From the NCBI GenBank assembly GCA_033557685.1, contig JAWQRN010000091.1, positions 1 to 39,936 on the forward strand: 39,936 nucleotides of DNA, given 5' to 3'. The stretch is from Sperchopsis tessellata (Eukaryota > Arthropoda > Insecta > Coleoptera > Hydrophilidae). The notes under the pieces were generated by a model that ran no database searches, had not been told where the DNA came from, and saw only the letters and a program-made list of their open reading frames with translations. The translations under genes were made by a program, and so were the position numbers. Of the stretch, positions 12,301 through 20,420 are shown one piece after another. Every line of letters begins with the position of its first letter. Positions within the stretch are counted from its first letter, which is position 1.

Positions 12301-14028
12301 TCACATTTCATATTTGCCTTGTGGATAAGCTATATATTTCTGGGTGGAAACTGTGTAGAGGCTCTTATATGTGCCATTTAGTTTATTGTTTGTATTCTAT
12401 GATGCTGCAGTGCCGTGAATTGATTTATTGAAGTAACATCAATTGCCTTGAAAATGTCCCTTGCAACAGTGGACGAAACTTCGACACTCATCAGAGCCTC
12501 TACACAGTTTCCACCTAGAAACAACATTCATATAGATAATAACTGTGGAAGTCTATTACATTTAATACATTATATATATTTGGTTTTAGAATTTATCTCA
12601 TTGTCTCTTTATTTTCCAGGTTATGTAATGGCGAAACATCTGGCAGTATGTGAACGGAAGTCAGCATATCCTTCAGTACATGCCGCTAAAGCTGCTACCG
12701 TAACTCACAGTATGTTAGATGTTTTGGGATTGGTCAGAAGGCCTGAAGAACGACCGTCCTCTCAGCAGGCAGAGGTGATTGCTATTGAACCTACCAGTAA
12801 TAAACCAGTTTTAGAAGTAATGGAAATTGAAAGTGACGAAGAAGACAAATTAAAAGATAGTAATTCAACAAGCGATGTAATAAGTATTGAACCAGTAGTT
12901 GAAATAGATGAAAGCAGCAATTCCAACAGTAAAGATGAAGAAGTTACGAACCCGAAAACTGGAAAGAAAGCTGCCAAAAAAGGAAGACTAAGACCAAGTA
13001 GTAAAAATGCTGTGGTGAAAAAGAAAGCTGATGGAAAAATAAACGAAATGGGTAAACCAGTAAATAAATCTAATAATAAAGGAACTAAAGATGTCGAAGA
13101 TATTGTGGAAGTACAAGAAGAAGATGTACAAATGATAGAAGATGATAGTTCACAACCTGAGAGTAGTAAACCTTTGGATGATGGAGATGCTGCAAGTGAA
13201 AAGGTGGATGAAGAAGATGAAAAGATTAAAGAAGATACTGACCTAATTGTTGAAAAAGATGATACTGAAGAAACTATAGATGATAAAGTTGAAAAGGCTG
13301 GTTCAATTGAAGCTGAGCTAGCAAAAATGGGGGAAGGTGAGACTGAAAAGGGATCTAATAAAACGACCAAAAAACCAGTCAATAATAAAAAACAAGCAGC
13401 TGTAAAAGAAAAGGTTGATGAAGAATATGAAAAGACCGAAGAAGAAACTGAAAAGGTGAAAGACATAGAAAAGGCCAATGAAGAAACTGAAAATTCCAAG
13501 GACAAGTCTGGAGAAGGCAGCAAAAAGGCTGAAAAAGTTACTGAAAAGGCTGAAGAAAAAACTGACAAGGCAGAAGAAGCTGAAAAGGAAATAATTGAGG
13601 AGGAGGTAGAAAAAGAAGAGGAAAATAATGAAGAAAGTTCAGATAATGCACCAAAAGAAGAAAATAGCAATATTGTAGAGGCAGAAGAAGAATCTGAAAG
13701 CAATTTGGTTGAGCCAGAAACTGTAGAAAAAGTTCCCATTGAAAATAATGTAGATGATAACAGTACAGGAACGGAAAGTAAAATAAGTGATAATGAAAAT
13801 ACAAATGAAGTTACAGCAAATGAGTTTACTGCGATGGATGTAGATGAAGTTGAAAAGCGTGTTCAAAATTTAAATGATACTGTAGCAGAAATTTTAGAAA
13901 ATTCAATCAATAAAGGGAAGGATTTACCTATGGATGTTGATAACAATTTAGATGAAATCTTGAGTTCGAATGTTGAAAACCTCGTTAATAGTTCGGGTGC
14001 CCAAAATAGTGTTGACTTGGAACTGTAA
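47..14028 (+). CDS. POGZ/ROW-like zinc-finger protein with transposase-like domain (six exons, 5' partial)
   Basis: Joined exons 47-375, 764-1025, 3461-4151, 5391-6363, 12115-12275 and 12620-14028 give 3825 nt, i.e. 1274 codons plus stop, with every phase compatible and GT-AG at each junction. Domain order: Thr/Ala-rich segment with VVDLTSED (about residue 40); a Merlin/ISXO2-like DDE-type domain (about 110-400); an AT-hook with GRPRK core (about 450); six C2H2-type fingers (about 500-690); two C2HC-type fingers across exons 5-6 (about 755-830); and a Glu/Lys-rich tail. Finger spacing and order resemble vertebrate POGZ and, as I recall it, Drosophila ROW, which are chromatin proteins linked to HP1. 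A nuclear, DNA- or chromatin-binding role is therefore inferred. The N-terminus and promoter lie left of the window. Whether it is the row ortholog or a paralog cannot be decided here. Confidence 0.85.
376..763 (+). other. Intron between exons A and B
   Basis: 388 bases of AT-rich sequence with a gtaagt donor and a tttcag acceptor. I see no repeat or gene in it. Confidence 0.7.
764..1025 (+). CDS. Exon B: N-terminal half of the transposase-like domain
   Basis: The acceptor is tatatttcag|g and the donor tgg|gtaagt. The first base completes the Trp codon from exon A. The encoded segment has the layout of the front of Merlin/ISXO2-type transposases: a cysteine-containing strand (about SECCPQRFVSVFSGSLFEGS), then a helical piece with LLKLIYHWACQTNVQNVVQW. 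In active family members this region is a zinc-ribbon-like strand followed by an HTH-like segment. Only part of the cysteine set is visible here. Confidence 0.8.
1083..2349 (-). mobile_element. Complete Tc1-type DNA transposon (dead)
   Basis: The terminal inverted repeats match over about 28 bases with one mismatch: the left end begins cagtattgtgcgaattaatg and the reverse complement of the right end begins cagtattgtacgaattaatg. The element is bounded by TA at 1081-1082 and at 2350-2351, the Tc1/mariner target duplication. Its 1267-bp length is normal for a full element. It sits in the intron between exons B and C and is read on the minus strand. Confidence 0.9.
1245..2143 (-). pseudogene. Tc1 transposase pseudogene (DD34E class, catalytic Glu replaced)
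   Basis: Minus-strand reading gives the HTH region (MMQRGIASECS ... CTIRRCLLERR), then LFSDETHF with the first catalytic Asp, then FWGRFSYMGTGKLIPIE, then PIFQQD with the second Asp. After 34 positions comes NPIQNLW, where active enzymes have NPIENLW, so the third acidic residue is Gln. There is an in-frame stop right after QQD, a frameshift after SDETHF and another near the poly-T run at about 1837-1850. The transposase start codon is not preserved. Non-functional. Confidence 0.85.
2380..3260 (-). mobile_element. Decayed LINE reverse-transcriptase relic (family D, copy 1)
   Basis: On the minus strand, short reading frames resemble a LINE ORF2: an acidic 'ENEI' segment before the RT, and then a CLAFEDDIVLVS-like remnant of the Y/F-A-D-D catalytic motif near 2560-2600. 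Nucleotide-level resemblance to the plus-strand copy at 33340-35300 is visible, for example an almost shared stretch around caaagtgtagtatt. Many stops and indels. The ends are approximate. Confidence 0.6.
3461..4151 (+). CDS. Exon C: degenerate DDE-type catalytic core
   Basis: The acceptor is tttcttttag|gtc and the donor gcag|gtaaaa; the phase matches exon B exactly. It encodes about 230 residues that can be laid along a Merlin/IS1595 core: a GGPG segment followed by KVEVGVISLG, where active enzymes have VEIDES (first Asp replaced by Gly); then SIIITDLTVDKSTLHSMGFK, where the second Asp is kept; then SNHTIMEYLRR, where the Glu of the usual TIEG motif is not in register; then a C-terminal LDELVWREWFG helix like the family's FMWRR ending. 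It is probably not catalytic. Confidence 0.85.
4152..5390 (+). other. Intron between exons C and D
   Basis: 1.24 kb of AT-rich intron. Apart from the transposon-end-like sequence at 4740-5095 (separate entry), nothing recognisable is present. Confidence 0.7.
4740..5095 (-). mobile_element. Possible 5' end of an unidentified DNA transposon
   Basis: Read on the minus strand, the segment starts with a GC-richer terminal-like stretch (ggctcgcttttacaatcata). It contains the word gattgtaaaa[t/g]cga twice and cctggtata twice, about 75 bases apart. It then runs into a short open frame of about 44 codons starting MCYIIRFRFLREL and containing FDSDSDETI, an acidic patch like those near transposase N-termini. 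No matching right end was found. Assignment to a superfamily such as PIF/Harbinger is only a guess. Confidence 0.3.
5391..6363 (+). CDS. Exon D: AT-hook and six C2H2-type zinc fingers
   Basis: The acceptor is tcactttcag|ca and the donor ttccc|gtaagt. The exon opens with a basic Pro-rich segment containing RQTGRPRKP, a canonical AT-hook. It then encodes fingers of the form C-x2-C-x12-H-x3/4-H beginning at CTIC, CHYC, CLLC and CGTC. A fifth, CPFC, has a much longer inter-ligand loop, and a sixth begins at CNKC. The exon ends in CKEC, which pairs with sequence in the next exon. The order and linkers resemble the POGZ finger block. Confidence 0.9.
7000..7524. mobile_element. TTAA-flanked MITE (525 bp)
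   Basis: TTAA is present at 6996-6999 and 7525-7528. The inner ends are inverted: the left starts ggggacatatac and the reverse complement of the right starts gggggcatacaa. The interior has no transposase, but contains the AT-rich phrase aaactttaaacgcg. TTAA target sites are typical of piggyBac and Sola3 elements; which applies cannot be told from this copy. Confidence 0.6.
7900..9010 (-). mobile_element. LINE relic with RT core and C-terminus (family E)
   Basis: On the minus strand the order is right for a non-LTR retrotransposon: LVKAFDMVSRDLLLAKL near 8960 (compare SKAFDTVDHDLLL), a GLPQGS-like piece near 8800, YADDICLLYRN near 8700 (RT catalytic motif intact), and an open C-terminal frame at 8397-7978 with LTPRTKQLIYNANIISYIN and LQ..QNKAIKALRN-like features. 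An A-rich tail follows at about 7890-7910. Broken by stops; 5'-truncated. Confidence 0.7.
9455..10566 (+). mobile_element. mariner transposon, mellifera-type (dead)
   Basis: TA at 9453-9454 and 10567-10568 flanks ends beginning ttaggtggtt (left) and, as reverse complement, ttaggttgac (right). The coding remnant matches the mellifera subfamily through phrases such as VENHLHQLGYISRLDV, TGDEKWIVYN and APSDFHLF. The 1112-bp length is below the usual 1.3 kb, so internal deletions are likely. It lies inside the big intron. Confidence 0.85.
9640..10510 (+). pseudogene. mariner transposase pseudogene
   Basis: Fragments in several frames follow the mariner order. The first catalytic Asp is kept in TGDEKW (about 10021-10045). 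The second motif reads LHHNNAK where active copies have HHDNA, so Asp became Asn. The third Asp is kept in APSDFHLF. Stops at 9779, 9992 and elsewhere, plus frameshifts, rule out function. Confidence 0.8.
11290..11480 (-). mobile_element. LINE C-terminal fragment
   Basis: Minus-strand translation gives MFYGNESWIFTERPKSRVQG and then SEMKFLRW, the characteristic post-RT motif of many insect LINE ORF2 proteins (YGCESWTLT ... EMKFLRR). No other part of the element is recognisable around it. Confidence 0.65.
11757..11802. repeat. Nested palindrome
   Basis: tccatttacacgg (11757-11769) and ccgtgtaaatgga (11790-11802) are perfect 13-base inverted copies. The loop contains the perfect palindrome cttccatggaag (11771-11782). 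The structure could fold as a double hairpin or be the centre of a small foldback element. Confidence 0.8.
12115..12275 (+). CDS. Exon E: C2HC finger exon
   Basis: The acceptor is ttttttgtttacag|a and the donor gatg|gtaaat; the phases join exons D and F. It encodes a finger of form C-x4-C-x12-H-x3-C (CPNTNC ... HIKSC) and then the first half of another (YCVCG) that is completed in exon F. It sits 5.75 kb from exon D, across an intron loaded with transposons. Confidence 0.85.
12276..12619 (+). other. Intron between exons E and F, made mostly of a foldback repeat
   Basis: 344 bases with donor gtaaat and acceptor attttccag. Nearly all of it is the inverted-repeat element at 12337-12571. Confidence 0.75.
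12337..12571. mobile_element. Foldback repeat with hammerhead-like centre
   Basis: Arm 1 (12337-12365) and arm 2 (12492-12521) are inverted copies with about one mismatch around ggtggaaactgtgtagagg. Arm 2 continues to about 12571 with sequence that recurs in inverted form at 38079-38140 and 38944-38977. Between the arms, gtcc (12456-12459) and ggac (12471-12474) pair and are followed directly by gaaac (12475-12479), as in stem II plus the GAAAC core of hammerhead ribozymes. The upstream ctgatga core is degenerate (cttgaaaat). Confidence 0.6.
12620..14028 (+). CDS. Exon F: last finger half and long Glu/Lys-rich tail, with stop
   Basis: The acceptor is ttattttccag|gt; the stop taa is at 14026-14028. 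The exon completes the last finger (YVMAKHLAVC), then encodes a conserved-looking linker with HSMLDVLGLVRR and about 400 residues dominated by E, K, D, S and N. The tail has repeated short motifs: VIAIEP and VISIEP, VVEIDES, AMDVDE and PMDVDN. The long reading frame continues upstream of the acceptor to an ATG at 12448, but that stretch is intronic foldback repeat, so the exon start at 12620 is preferred. Confidence 0.9.
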
Positions 14029-14079
14029 AATTTTCAATTGCTGAATACTGTTTGTATGTTCTTTCATGTTTGTCATGAA

Positions 14080-14085
14080 AATAAA
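14080..14085 (+). terminator. Poly(A) signal of the POGZ/ROW-like gene
   Basis: AATAAA lies 52 bases after the stop codon and is followed by a T-rich stretch, a normal arrangement for 3' end formation. Further AATAAA-like words up to about 14325 could give longer 3' ends. Confidence 0.55.
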
Positions 14086-14485
14086 ATTTTTTTGTAATTT
14101 ACTTGATAAAGATTATAAAAGAGAGATAGTAATAATGTATATGATTTCATAAATTTTGACTCTATAGATTGAAATATTTTTTTTTTGTATATTGTTTTAC
14201 CGAGAGTTTTATTTACTATCCTCTTTTTGTACAAACATAATTTTATGCACTAAAATTATTGTATTATTTTTATATTTATAAGCGAGTTTTTTTTCTATAA
14301 GACTTAAAAATACTATTAAATAAAATTAATGTATTTTTAGTTTCCTTTTATATAGTAATGAAATATAGTTTGTTTATCTATAACAATTTGTATTATTGTG
14401 TTTCTTTTGACACAAATTATAATTTTTAATCCTGCATTTGAACGGAATACTAAGAATAATTCAAATCTAAGTTAACAGTCTGCTA
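14086..14485. other. AT-rich 3' flank of the POGZ/ROW-like gene
   Basis: 400 bases, very AT-rich, with several AATAAA-like words. Nothing else is recognisable. Confidence 0.6.
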
Positions 14486-15063
14486 TGATGTGGGACCAAC
14501 CCCTCCAACCCATAATATAGTTCAAACACCTTCTGTAACAAAGGATCCTTATCGAAAGCACATTGGTAAAGCAAACCTAGTGAAAAATTCTGATGATTCA
14601 GGCTTTAGAGGGGCTGAACCAAAACTATGGCTTTACATATCCAGAGTTAAAAGTCATGTTCGTGAAGGAAACAAATACCTACCAGAGAATCCCAAAATTT
14701 TAAGGACGCAGTATATGATGAATCATTTTAGCCACCTAGTCTCTCTTTTAGGCTTTTGTCTTTAAATTATACAGATCGTATAACCGAACTACACAAAATA
14801 AGAATACTCTATCTCCCCAGCATTTTTTATAAATCTACACAAAGTAGGTTTGAGCGATTGTTGCAAATATACTCAGGATGCTGGCTTATCGCTGCCAGGA
14901 GTTTTAACTTTCTTTCATATAAATGTGCAGTCTCTTGGAAACAAACTCCAGCAATACACTTTGAAATATGCACAGTGCATCTCCAGAAGCCTAGTGTCCT
15001 CATAATAACAAGCTATAGATCTCCCGGCGGTGTTTTGAAGGTGTATCTAAATAAACTACTAAA
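14486..15063 (+). mobile_element. LINE relic: ORF1 tail and start of endonuclease (family G, part 1)
   Basis: A short open frame at 14490-14765 contains EPKLWLYISRVKSHVREGN, which resembles the C-terminal domain of an ORF1 protein in insect LINEs. About 100 bases later FFHINVQSLGNKL matches the opening of an AP-endonuclease domain (compare FHLNVQSI.NK). The segment is interrupted by a SINE at 15064. Confidence 0.5.
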
Positions 15064-15355
15064 TATGGAGCCGTCTCGTAGCTCAGTGGCTAAGTACTAG
15101 GCTACTAAGCTTAGGGTCTCGGGTTCGAGTCCCAGAGACGGTCGGCCTTTTAAGATTAGGGAAAAGTCTTTGTAGTGCTCGCCTTCCAGGAGGGACGTAA
15201 AGCGGTGGGTCCCGTGTATTGTAAGTAAAATGAAGACTACATGCACGTAAAAGAACCCAATTCCAGTTGAAACACTGGATGCAGCAAAATTCCCAGGTGA
15301 GGGAGCCTAATCCTGGCGTCGGTGATTAGCCATAGCAGCAGAAATAGGCCGATGT
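15064..15355 (+). mobile_element. tRNA-derived SINE with target-site duplications
   Basis: The head has a pol III A box (tagctcagtgg) and B box (ggttcgagtcc). ccgtctc (15071-15077) pairs with gagacgg (15135-15141), a 7-bp acceptor-like stem. A unique body of about 210 bases follows. The insertion is flanked by 16-base duplications with one mismatch: taaataaactactaaa (15048-15063) and taaataaacaactaaa (15356-15371). A second copy of the head lies at 38983-39041 on the minus strand. Confidence 0.8.
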
Positions 15356-15371
15356 TAAATAAACAACTAAA

Positions 15372-15720
15372 AAAGGTTTTAAAAAATATATACACATATT
15401 ATAATGGGCAACTACAACATAATTTTTTTAAAAAGCTGCCCAGACCTTAAGATAACATGCTTGTAAAATTTCAATCTACATGCAACAAAAACCCTACAAG
15501 AATCACCATTATCTCCCAAACATGTGTTGATATTTTTGTTAACTTGCCACTATCTACTTATGAGGCATAACCAGGTACTCCTGTCCTCTCAGATCATGAT
15601 GGACAGATCCTCAAATTCAAAAAAAGACCAAAATTAAAAATCAATTTTGCATCATCACGTATAGAAGTCCGAGGACCCAAAATGGACTGGAGAGAATTTT
15701 CGCCTGACTTTTCATAATAT
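15372..15720 (+). mobile_element. LINE endonuclease relic (family G, part 2)
   Basis: After the SINE, a degenerate endonuclease continues: a NYNI/WATTT-like remnant near 15400 and VLSDHDGQILKFKKR near 15585-15625. SDH is the conserved endonuclease C-terminal motif of non-LTR retrotransposons. No RT follows in this orientation. 15720-16000 is unassigned. Confidence 0.5.
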
Positions 15721-16009
15721 GATGGATGGCAATTCTACGAGCGGAGCTTGACTAAAATTCGGAGTGCTGAGAACTACCCTTCAATATTGGATGAGATTCC
15801 CAGAAGCGTTCAACTCTGTACTGGTAAAAGTACGAGAAGGCATTTATTATGAAGGAAGAGATGAGTAGAAGAAAATCATTAAAATGAAAAACAAAAGGTT
15901 GCAGAAGAACAAAGCTACTTTGGTAAAGAATTCGTCGGCCTAAAACAGAAAGATGTGTGAAAAAGCCCACTATCAAACCAGTGGATCTTCAACCCAACCT
16001 GATTCAAGA

Positions 16010-16530
16010 ACTTGACTACTATTATATATTTTGTAATGGGAAGTATGGTGAAACTCCTGAGGGGTGGATTGAATGTTCCAAATGCCAGCCAATTGTCACA
16101 CTTTGTCAAACTACCTTTTTTGGTATTTTTATAATGCCTTGGGACCATTCCAAAGGCATCCTCTCCTCGTTCCATATTTTCTTCACTTCCACTGACAATT
16201 CCAAATCCATTTTTAAATGCTCTGCTGGTATGTCATTCATTCCCGCTGCCGTACCATCCTTCAGTCCTTGAATGGTCTTTCGTATATCTTCCATGGAAAA
16301 CTCTTCCGTATTAATGTTCTATTCCTCTCTTTTCTCAAGAAATTCCACTTGTAATAAAAGCTCCTCTCTTCGATACACATGTGAGAAATACTCTATCCAC
16401 CTATTTACTATTACTTCCTCCTTCTTAAGAAGCTTTCCATCCGTACCCCTTATGCATGACGTGTGAGCAATCCCTTTTCCAGCAAATTGCCTATTATTTT
16501 CTATAGTGGAAACATAAAGAATAAGTAAAA
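16010..16530 (-). mobile_element. LINE RT N-terminal fragment (family F)
   Basis: The minus strand encodes MEDIRKTIQGLKDGTAAGMN followed by DIPAEHLK and WSQGIIKIPKK, the standard start of a LINE RT (EEIR.AI..LKNGK..G.DNIP.E.LK ... KGLIIKLPKKG). After a frameshift it continues GSLTKCDNW (compare DL..C.NWRGI). Upstream, KEEVIVNRWIEYF gives the usual pre-RT segment. Only the fingers region survives. Confidence 0.7.
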
Positions 16531-16740
16531 TTACTATTTTGATGGTGGGAAGAAAATTGGAATAGGAAATTGATGACTCCGAGGAAAGCTTTTACAAATG
16601 TCAATAAAATTTTGTAACTATATGTCTCAATAAACTATAAAGAAGTAAGTGTTATATAGAATATTAACGGCCCAAAATAATACACCATTTCCCATTATTG
16701 AGTTAAGAGTTTGTTACCCCCATTAATTAGGCTTAGTTAA

Positions 16741-16946
16741 TGGCCGACACGCGTGTGTCAATTTCGTTCCTGACACAATGAAACAATGGAATTTGCATAT
16801 ACATAACCCCCAAATCATGGAGTTAAATTTTCGCCGCTATGTAAATCGTCGACGCGCAGTCGCGGTGGCGTTACCGAATTATGAAGGCTTTATAAGCCGT
16901 GAGCGCAAAGCAGAGATGCATCGAATACCGTCAGTCATGAACGGTT
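16741..16946 (+). promoter_or_regulatory. CpG-rich promoter-like island
   Basis: About 18 CpGs in 200 bases stand out from an AT-rich, CpG-poor surrounding (examples: cacgcgtg, gtcgacgcgc, cagtcgcgg). The segment contains TATAAG (16891-16896) and, about 40 bases on, a TCAGTC initiator-like word (16931-16936). No convincing coding exon follows. A phrase tgttaccccc at 16712 looks like the start of an LTR, so a solo LTR with its own promoter is as likely as a host promoter. Confidence 0.35.
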
Positions 16947-18440
16947 AACAGGTGAACCTCCTCTACACATCACCTTTGTACTCTGCACACACCTCCATAA
17001 GCACATTTAACTTGTTAGGTTAAGTTTGTTTTCTCACTTTACATTCTTTTATATAATATACTTGGTACACTGCATTTATTATCTCCAAGCATCTGTTCAT
17101 ATATATTTTTATTATAAACCTACTGTATATATTTTATTCATTCTATCATTATTAATATATCTTGTTTTATGCTAAGTTTATTTTTTACTCAATTCTCTTA
17201 TATTGGACTCTAATGTATTTTAAGTTACTGCTACAACTAATAATTTACATTGCATTAGTTTAATATACATTTTTTTTGCAACTTTACTTATTTTCTTTTC
17301 TTTCAAATTTTTTTTTATTATTATGTACCCCCTTGTGTGCTCCTACTACCTATTCCCTCCCCAATCTTGGTGACTGTAAGTAGTTCCAGCATATCAAGTT
17401 CTACTTATGCACATTGTGTAGTTGGCAAACATGGTGTGAAAAAGCGCATTTACAATTTGGAAATTAAACACAAAATGATTTAATAACAGTTTATTTAGTA
17501 AGGACAGCAATATTATATACAAATAAAAAGACAGAAGGAACTAAAGGACAAAAATTCTACATATAGAAACATAAAAATGTTTACAATTTTACAATACATG
17601 GAAAAATGTAAATAAGTTACTTTAAAAGTATTTTAATTTACAACAAAAACAATAAAAGACCATTGTTCTTACTAAATTACTTTGATTCTTGATTTTACAC
17701 ACTGTCATTTTTAGTCTAAAACCTACTGTACAAAACACGATTAAGCAATTGAACCATGAACTCTATTTTGACTTATGTCATCTTTAAATATCAGTAGTTT
17801 ATATTTGCTAGAGGTACATCTTTGTATAATAGTTGGATAAGATTGTTTAGTCTAAACAAGGTTCTAACGTTTATTGAAACGTGCATATGTATACAGTAAA
17901 CGATTTGCTTTGTACATCATTTTGTAAACACTTAAGTACAGAGATAGGTTTTTTTTTCTGTACAGATAGTAGCTTTGCTTATAATGAGGAAAACCTTAAT
18001 AATGAATTTCAAACTGTCTGTACTTTAAGCATACGACCAGATCCATAAAAATATTTATTAGTAAAAAAATGTATAGTTCTAAAATACATATGAAAAAAAT
18101 GAACTACTTCCTCAATTTTCTACGGTCAATAAAGTTCATCACATTTGATATCAGTTTTTTTTGGCAAAATTTGGCACTCAAGGAAGATTTACTAAGAAAT
18201 TGAAATATGTAGATGGGGGGTGGACCTAAGCCTCACTTATCATCGCACAGCGTTGTTAGGAAGAAAAATGTTTTTTTAAACTTACTGCGGTTAGAGAACA
18301 GAAATAGTTCGGATTAACATTTTAATAATCCGAAGAAAAAGGAAATTAGGTCTGCTCCTTTCGTAACTGGAACCATATTTATTAATATGTATGTTTTTTT
18401 CTGTACTATAGATGTACGGTCTTAGCTTATGGTAGAAATA
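16947..18440. other. AT-rich region without a recognisable gene
   Basis: About 1.5 kb with homopolymer runs and no open frame of note. It could hold 3' UTR or old repeat sequence; nothing can be claimed. Confidence 0.6.
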
Positions 18441-20420
18441 TGTGATATACAAATACATGGGCACAGACCATAATCTTATCCTCAGCAAGATTGTGATAGG
18501 AAGTCCACCAAAAACAAGAAAACACCAATATATCTGGAATCGTTTGATATGAAGAGTACCAGGGAGCTGTACAGGAACCTATTAACTAAAAAACTGTTAG
18601 GGGCAAACACCATAGACGATGACATGGAAAACACCTGGAACAGTGCAAAGAGCTGTATAGTGGAAACAGCTGAGGAGGCAGTTGGTAGGTGAAAAGTAAA
18701 CATAAACACTCAAAATAACAATAAACCATGGTTTAATAAAGAGGTAAAGGACCTGGCAGAGGAGAAGAGTAGAATATTTAAAAAAAATAAGAATTCACCA
18801 TCTTAGAAAGAACTAAATCAATATATCGAAGCTAGGAATAAGGCCAACAGAGAAATCTGAAAAATCAAAACAGAATACGACAGATATGGACCATGATCTT
18901 TACGGACCACAAAGAAAGGTATGGAGAATGTTGAAGAATAGAAAAAAACCTGTTGACGAATATGTTCAAACAAAATCCATTCCACTATGGCAATGGGAAG
19001 AATACTTTAGACTTATATAGTACAGAAGAAGAAGTAGAAATTCCAGAACAGTATGCGGACGAGGGTGAAATGTTTGAGACAAGTGAAATCACACACGCAT
19101 TAAAGCTCTAAAAAATAGGAAAGCACAAATGAACTATTAAAATATGGTGGGGAACAATTAGCCTATGAGCTGACATTGTTTTTAATAAAATTCTGAAATC
19201 AACAATCCCCTATGACTGTACATAAGTATAACCATACCTATTTTTAAAAAAGGGAATAAAAGTACAGATAACTACAAGGGCATAACCCTATTAATTTCAA
19301 CAATTAAACTTTTTACCAGCCTCATGAAGACAAAATTGGAGGAGCGCATCGAAAACCGAGACGAACAACAAGGGATTAAAAGAAACAGGTCAACAACCGA
19401 GGCAATGTTTATTATTAAACAACTCAAAGAAAAGACCATTGAATATAATAAACCCGCATATGTCTGTTTCGTCGACCTTACGAACGCCTTTGATAAAGTT
19501 CAATTGAAAGATATAGTAAAAATACTGGAAGAAAAACAAACCACACCAGAAATTGTTAGAATAATTCACTGCCCCAGTACCGGAAACTCAACGAAAATTA
19601 GAGCAGACCATCGAACATCTATAAATCTACCTACACCCAGACAAGGGGACAGCCTCAGTTCATTCATTTTTAACTTGATAATGAATAAGGTCATAGAGGA
19701 AGTTGTTTCCTTGGGAGTAGGCTATAGACTGGGTTCCAAATACATCACTGCAGTTTGCTTCGCTGACGACGCAACGCTTAACTGATACAGAGGACAACTA
19801 TATCGTTTCCACCAAGTAGCGCAGAATACGGTCTTAACTAAAAACACAAGATGCAAACTTGAAACAAACAGTAAACTCATGGAACAAGTAATGCAGTTTA
19901 AATATCTTGGGGCAGATATTTCAAGCAGCCCCAACTCAACCCAAAATCATAAGCCAACAAAGTCGCAGTCATACCTGGATGATTGCGAGACGTTATTTGG
20001 AAAATAAATATATGCGTACAGAGAGTAAGGCCATGATATATAAAACAAGCGTGAAAGAAACAATACTAAAAGCATGGTGAGAAGCTCGGAAATGAAAACA
20101 TTAAGAGCGATAGCAGGAAAAACAATCAGGGACAGGGTCTGAAACAATGAAATAAGACGAACATGCAGAGTGGATGACGTGGTTAGATGAGGACGGGAAA
20201 GAAGACGATATTGGGACGACCACGTAAAGCGAATGGACGACAATAGTCTCACACACGTTGTTCTTGAAGACAAACCCATAACAGGCCTCCCTCTGGGAAG
20301 ACCCCCTAAGAGATGGAAGGACAGCTTGCAGTCTACGTCGAAGGAGCAATGAACGCCTGGTTATGACAGGAAACAGATCCTTTGGATCTAATATAAGAAG
20401 AGAAGAAGACATTTTCAGTT
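18440..20420 (+). mobile_element. LINE copy: endonuclease end, RT and C-terminal domain (family A)
   Basis: The order is correct for ORF2: TDHNLILSKIVIG near 18465 (endonuclease end), a pre-RT segment, VPIF..KG and NYKGITL near 19230-19290. The longest open frame, 19324-19785, has EQQGIKRNRSTTEAMFII, VCFVDLTNAFDKVQLKD, RQGDSLSSFIFNLIMNK and CFADDATLN, so the RT catalytic FADD is intact. Downstream pieces match MEQVMQFKYLGADIS and the GRPPKRWKDSL-like C-terminus near 20295. Stops and frameshifts break it elsewhere. Confidence 0.85.

Noticed and set aside
12448..12619. ATG at 12448 as the start of an independent gene with the acidic tail
   Set aside because: The upstream 57 codons fall in the foldback repeat, and a good acceptor at 12619 joins exon E in phase while completing a zinc finger.
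12762..13739. 325-codon minus-strand open frame, Ser/Phe-rich
   Set aside because: It is the antisense of the Glu/Lys/Asp-rich tail exon. Low-complexity GAA/GAT codons read backwards give TTC/TCT codons and avoid stops.
15071..15141. tRNA gene
   Set aside because: It has A and B boxes and an acceptor-like stem, but the anticodon arm is irregular, the T stem has mismatches, it is continuous with a SINE body and flanked by target duplications. It is a SINE head.
19324..19785. Functional reverse transcriptase gene
   Set aside because: The RT core is open and keeps FADD, but the regions before and after are broken by stops and frameshifts, so it is a LINE relic.
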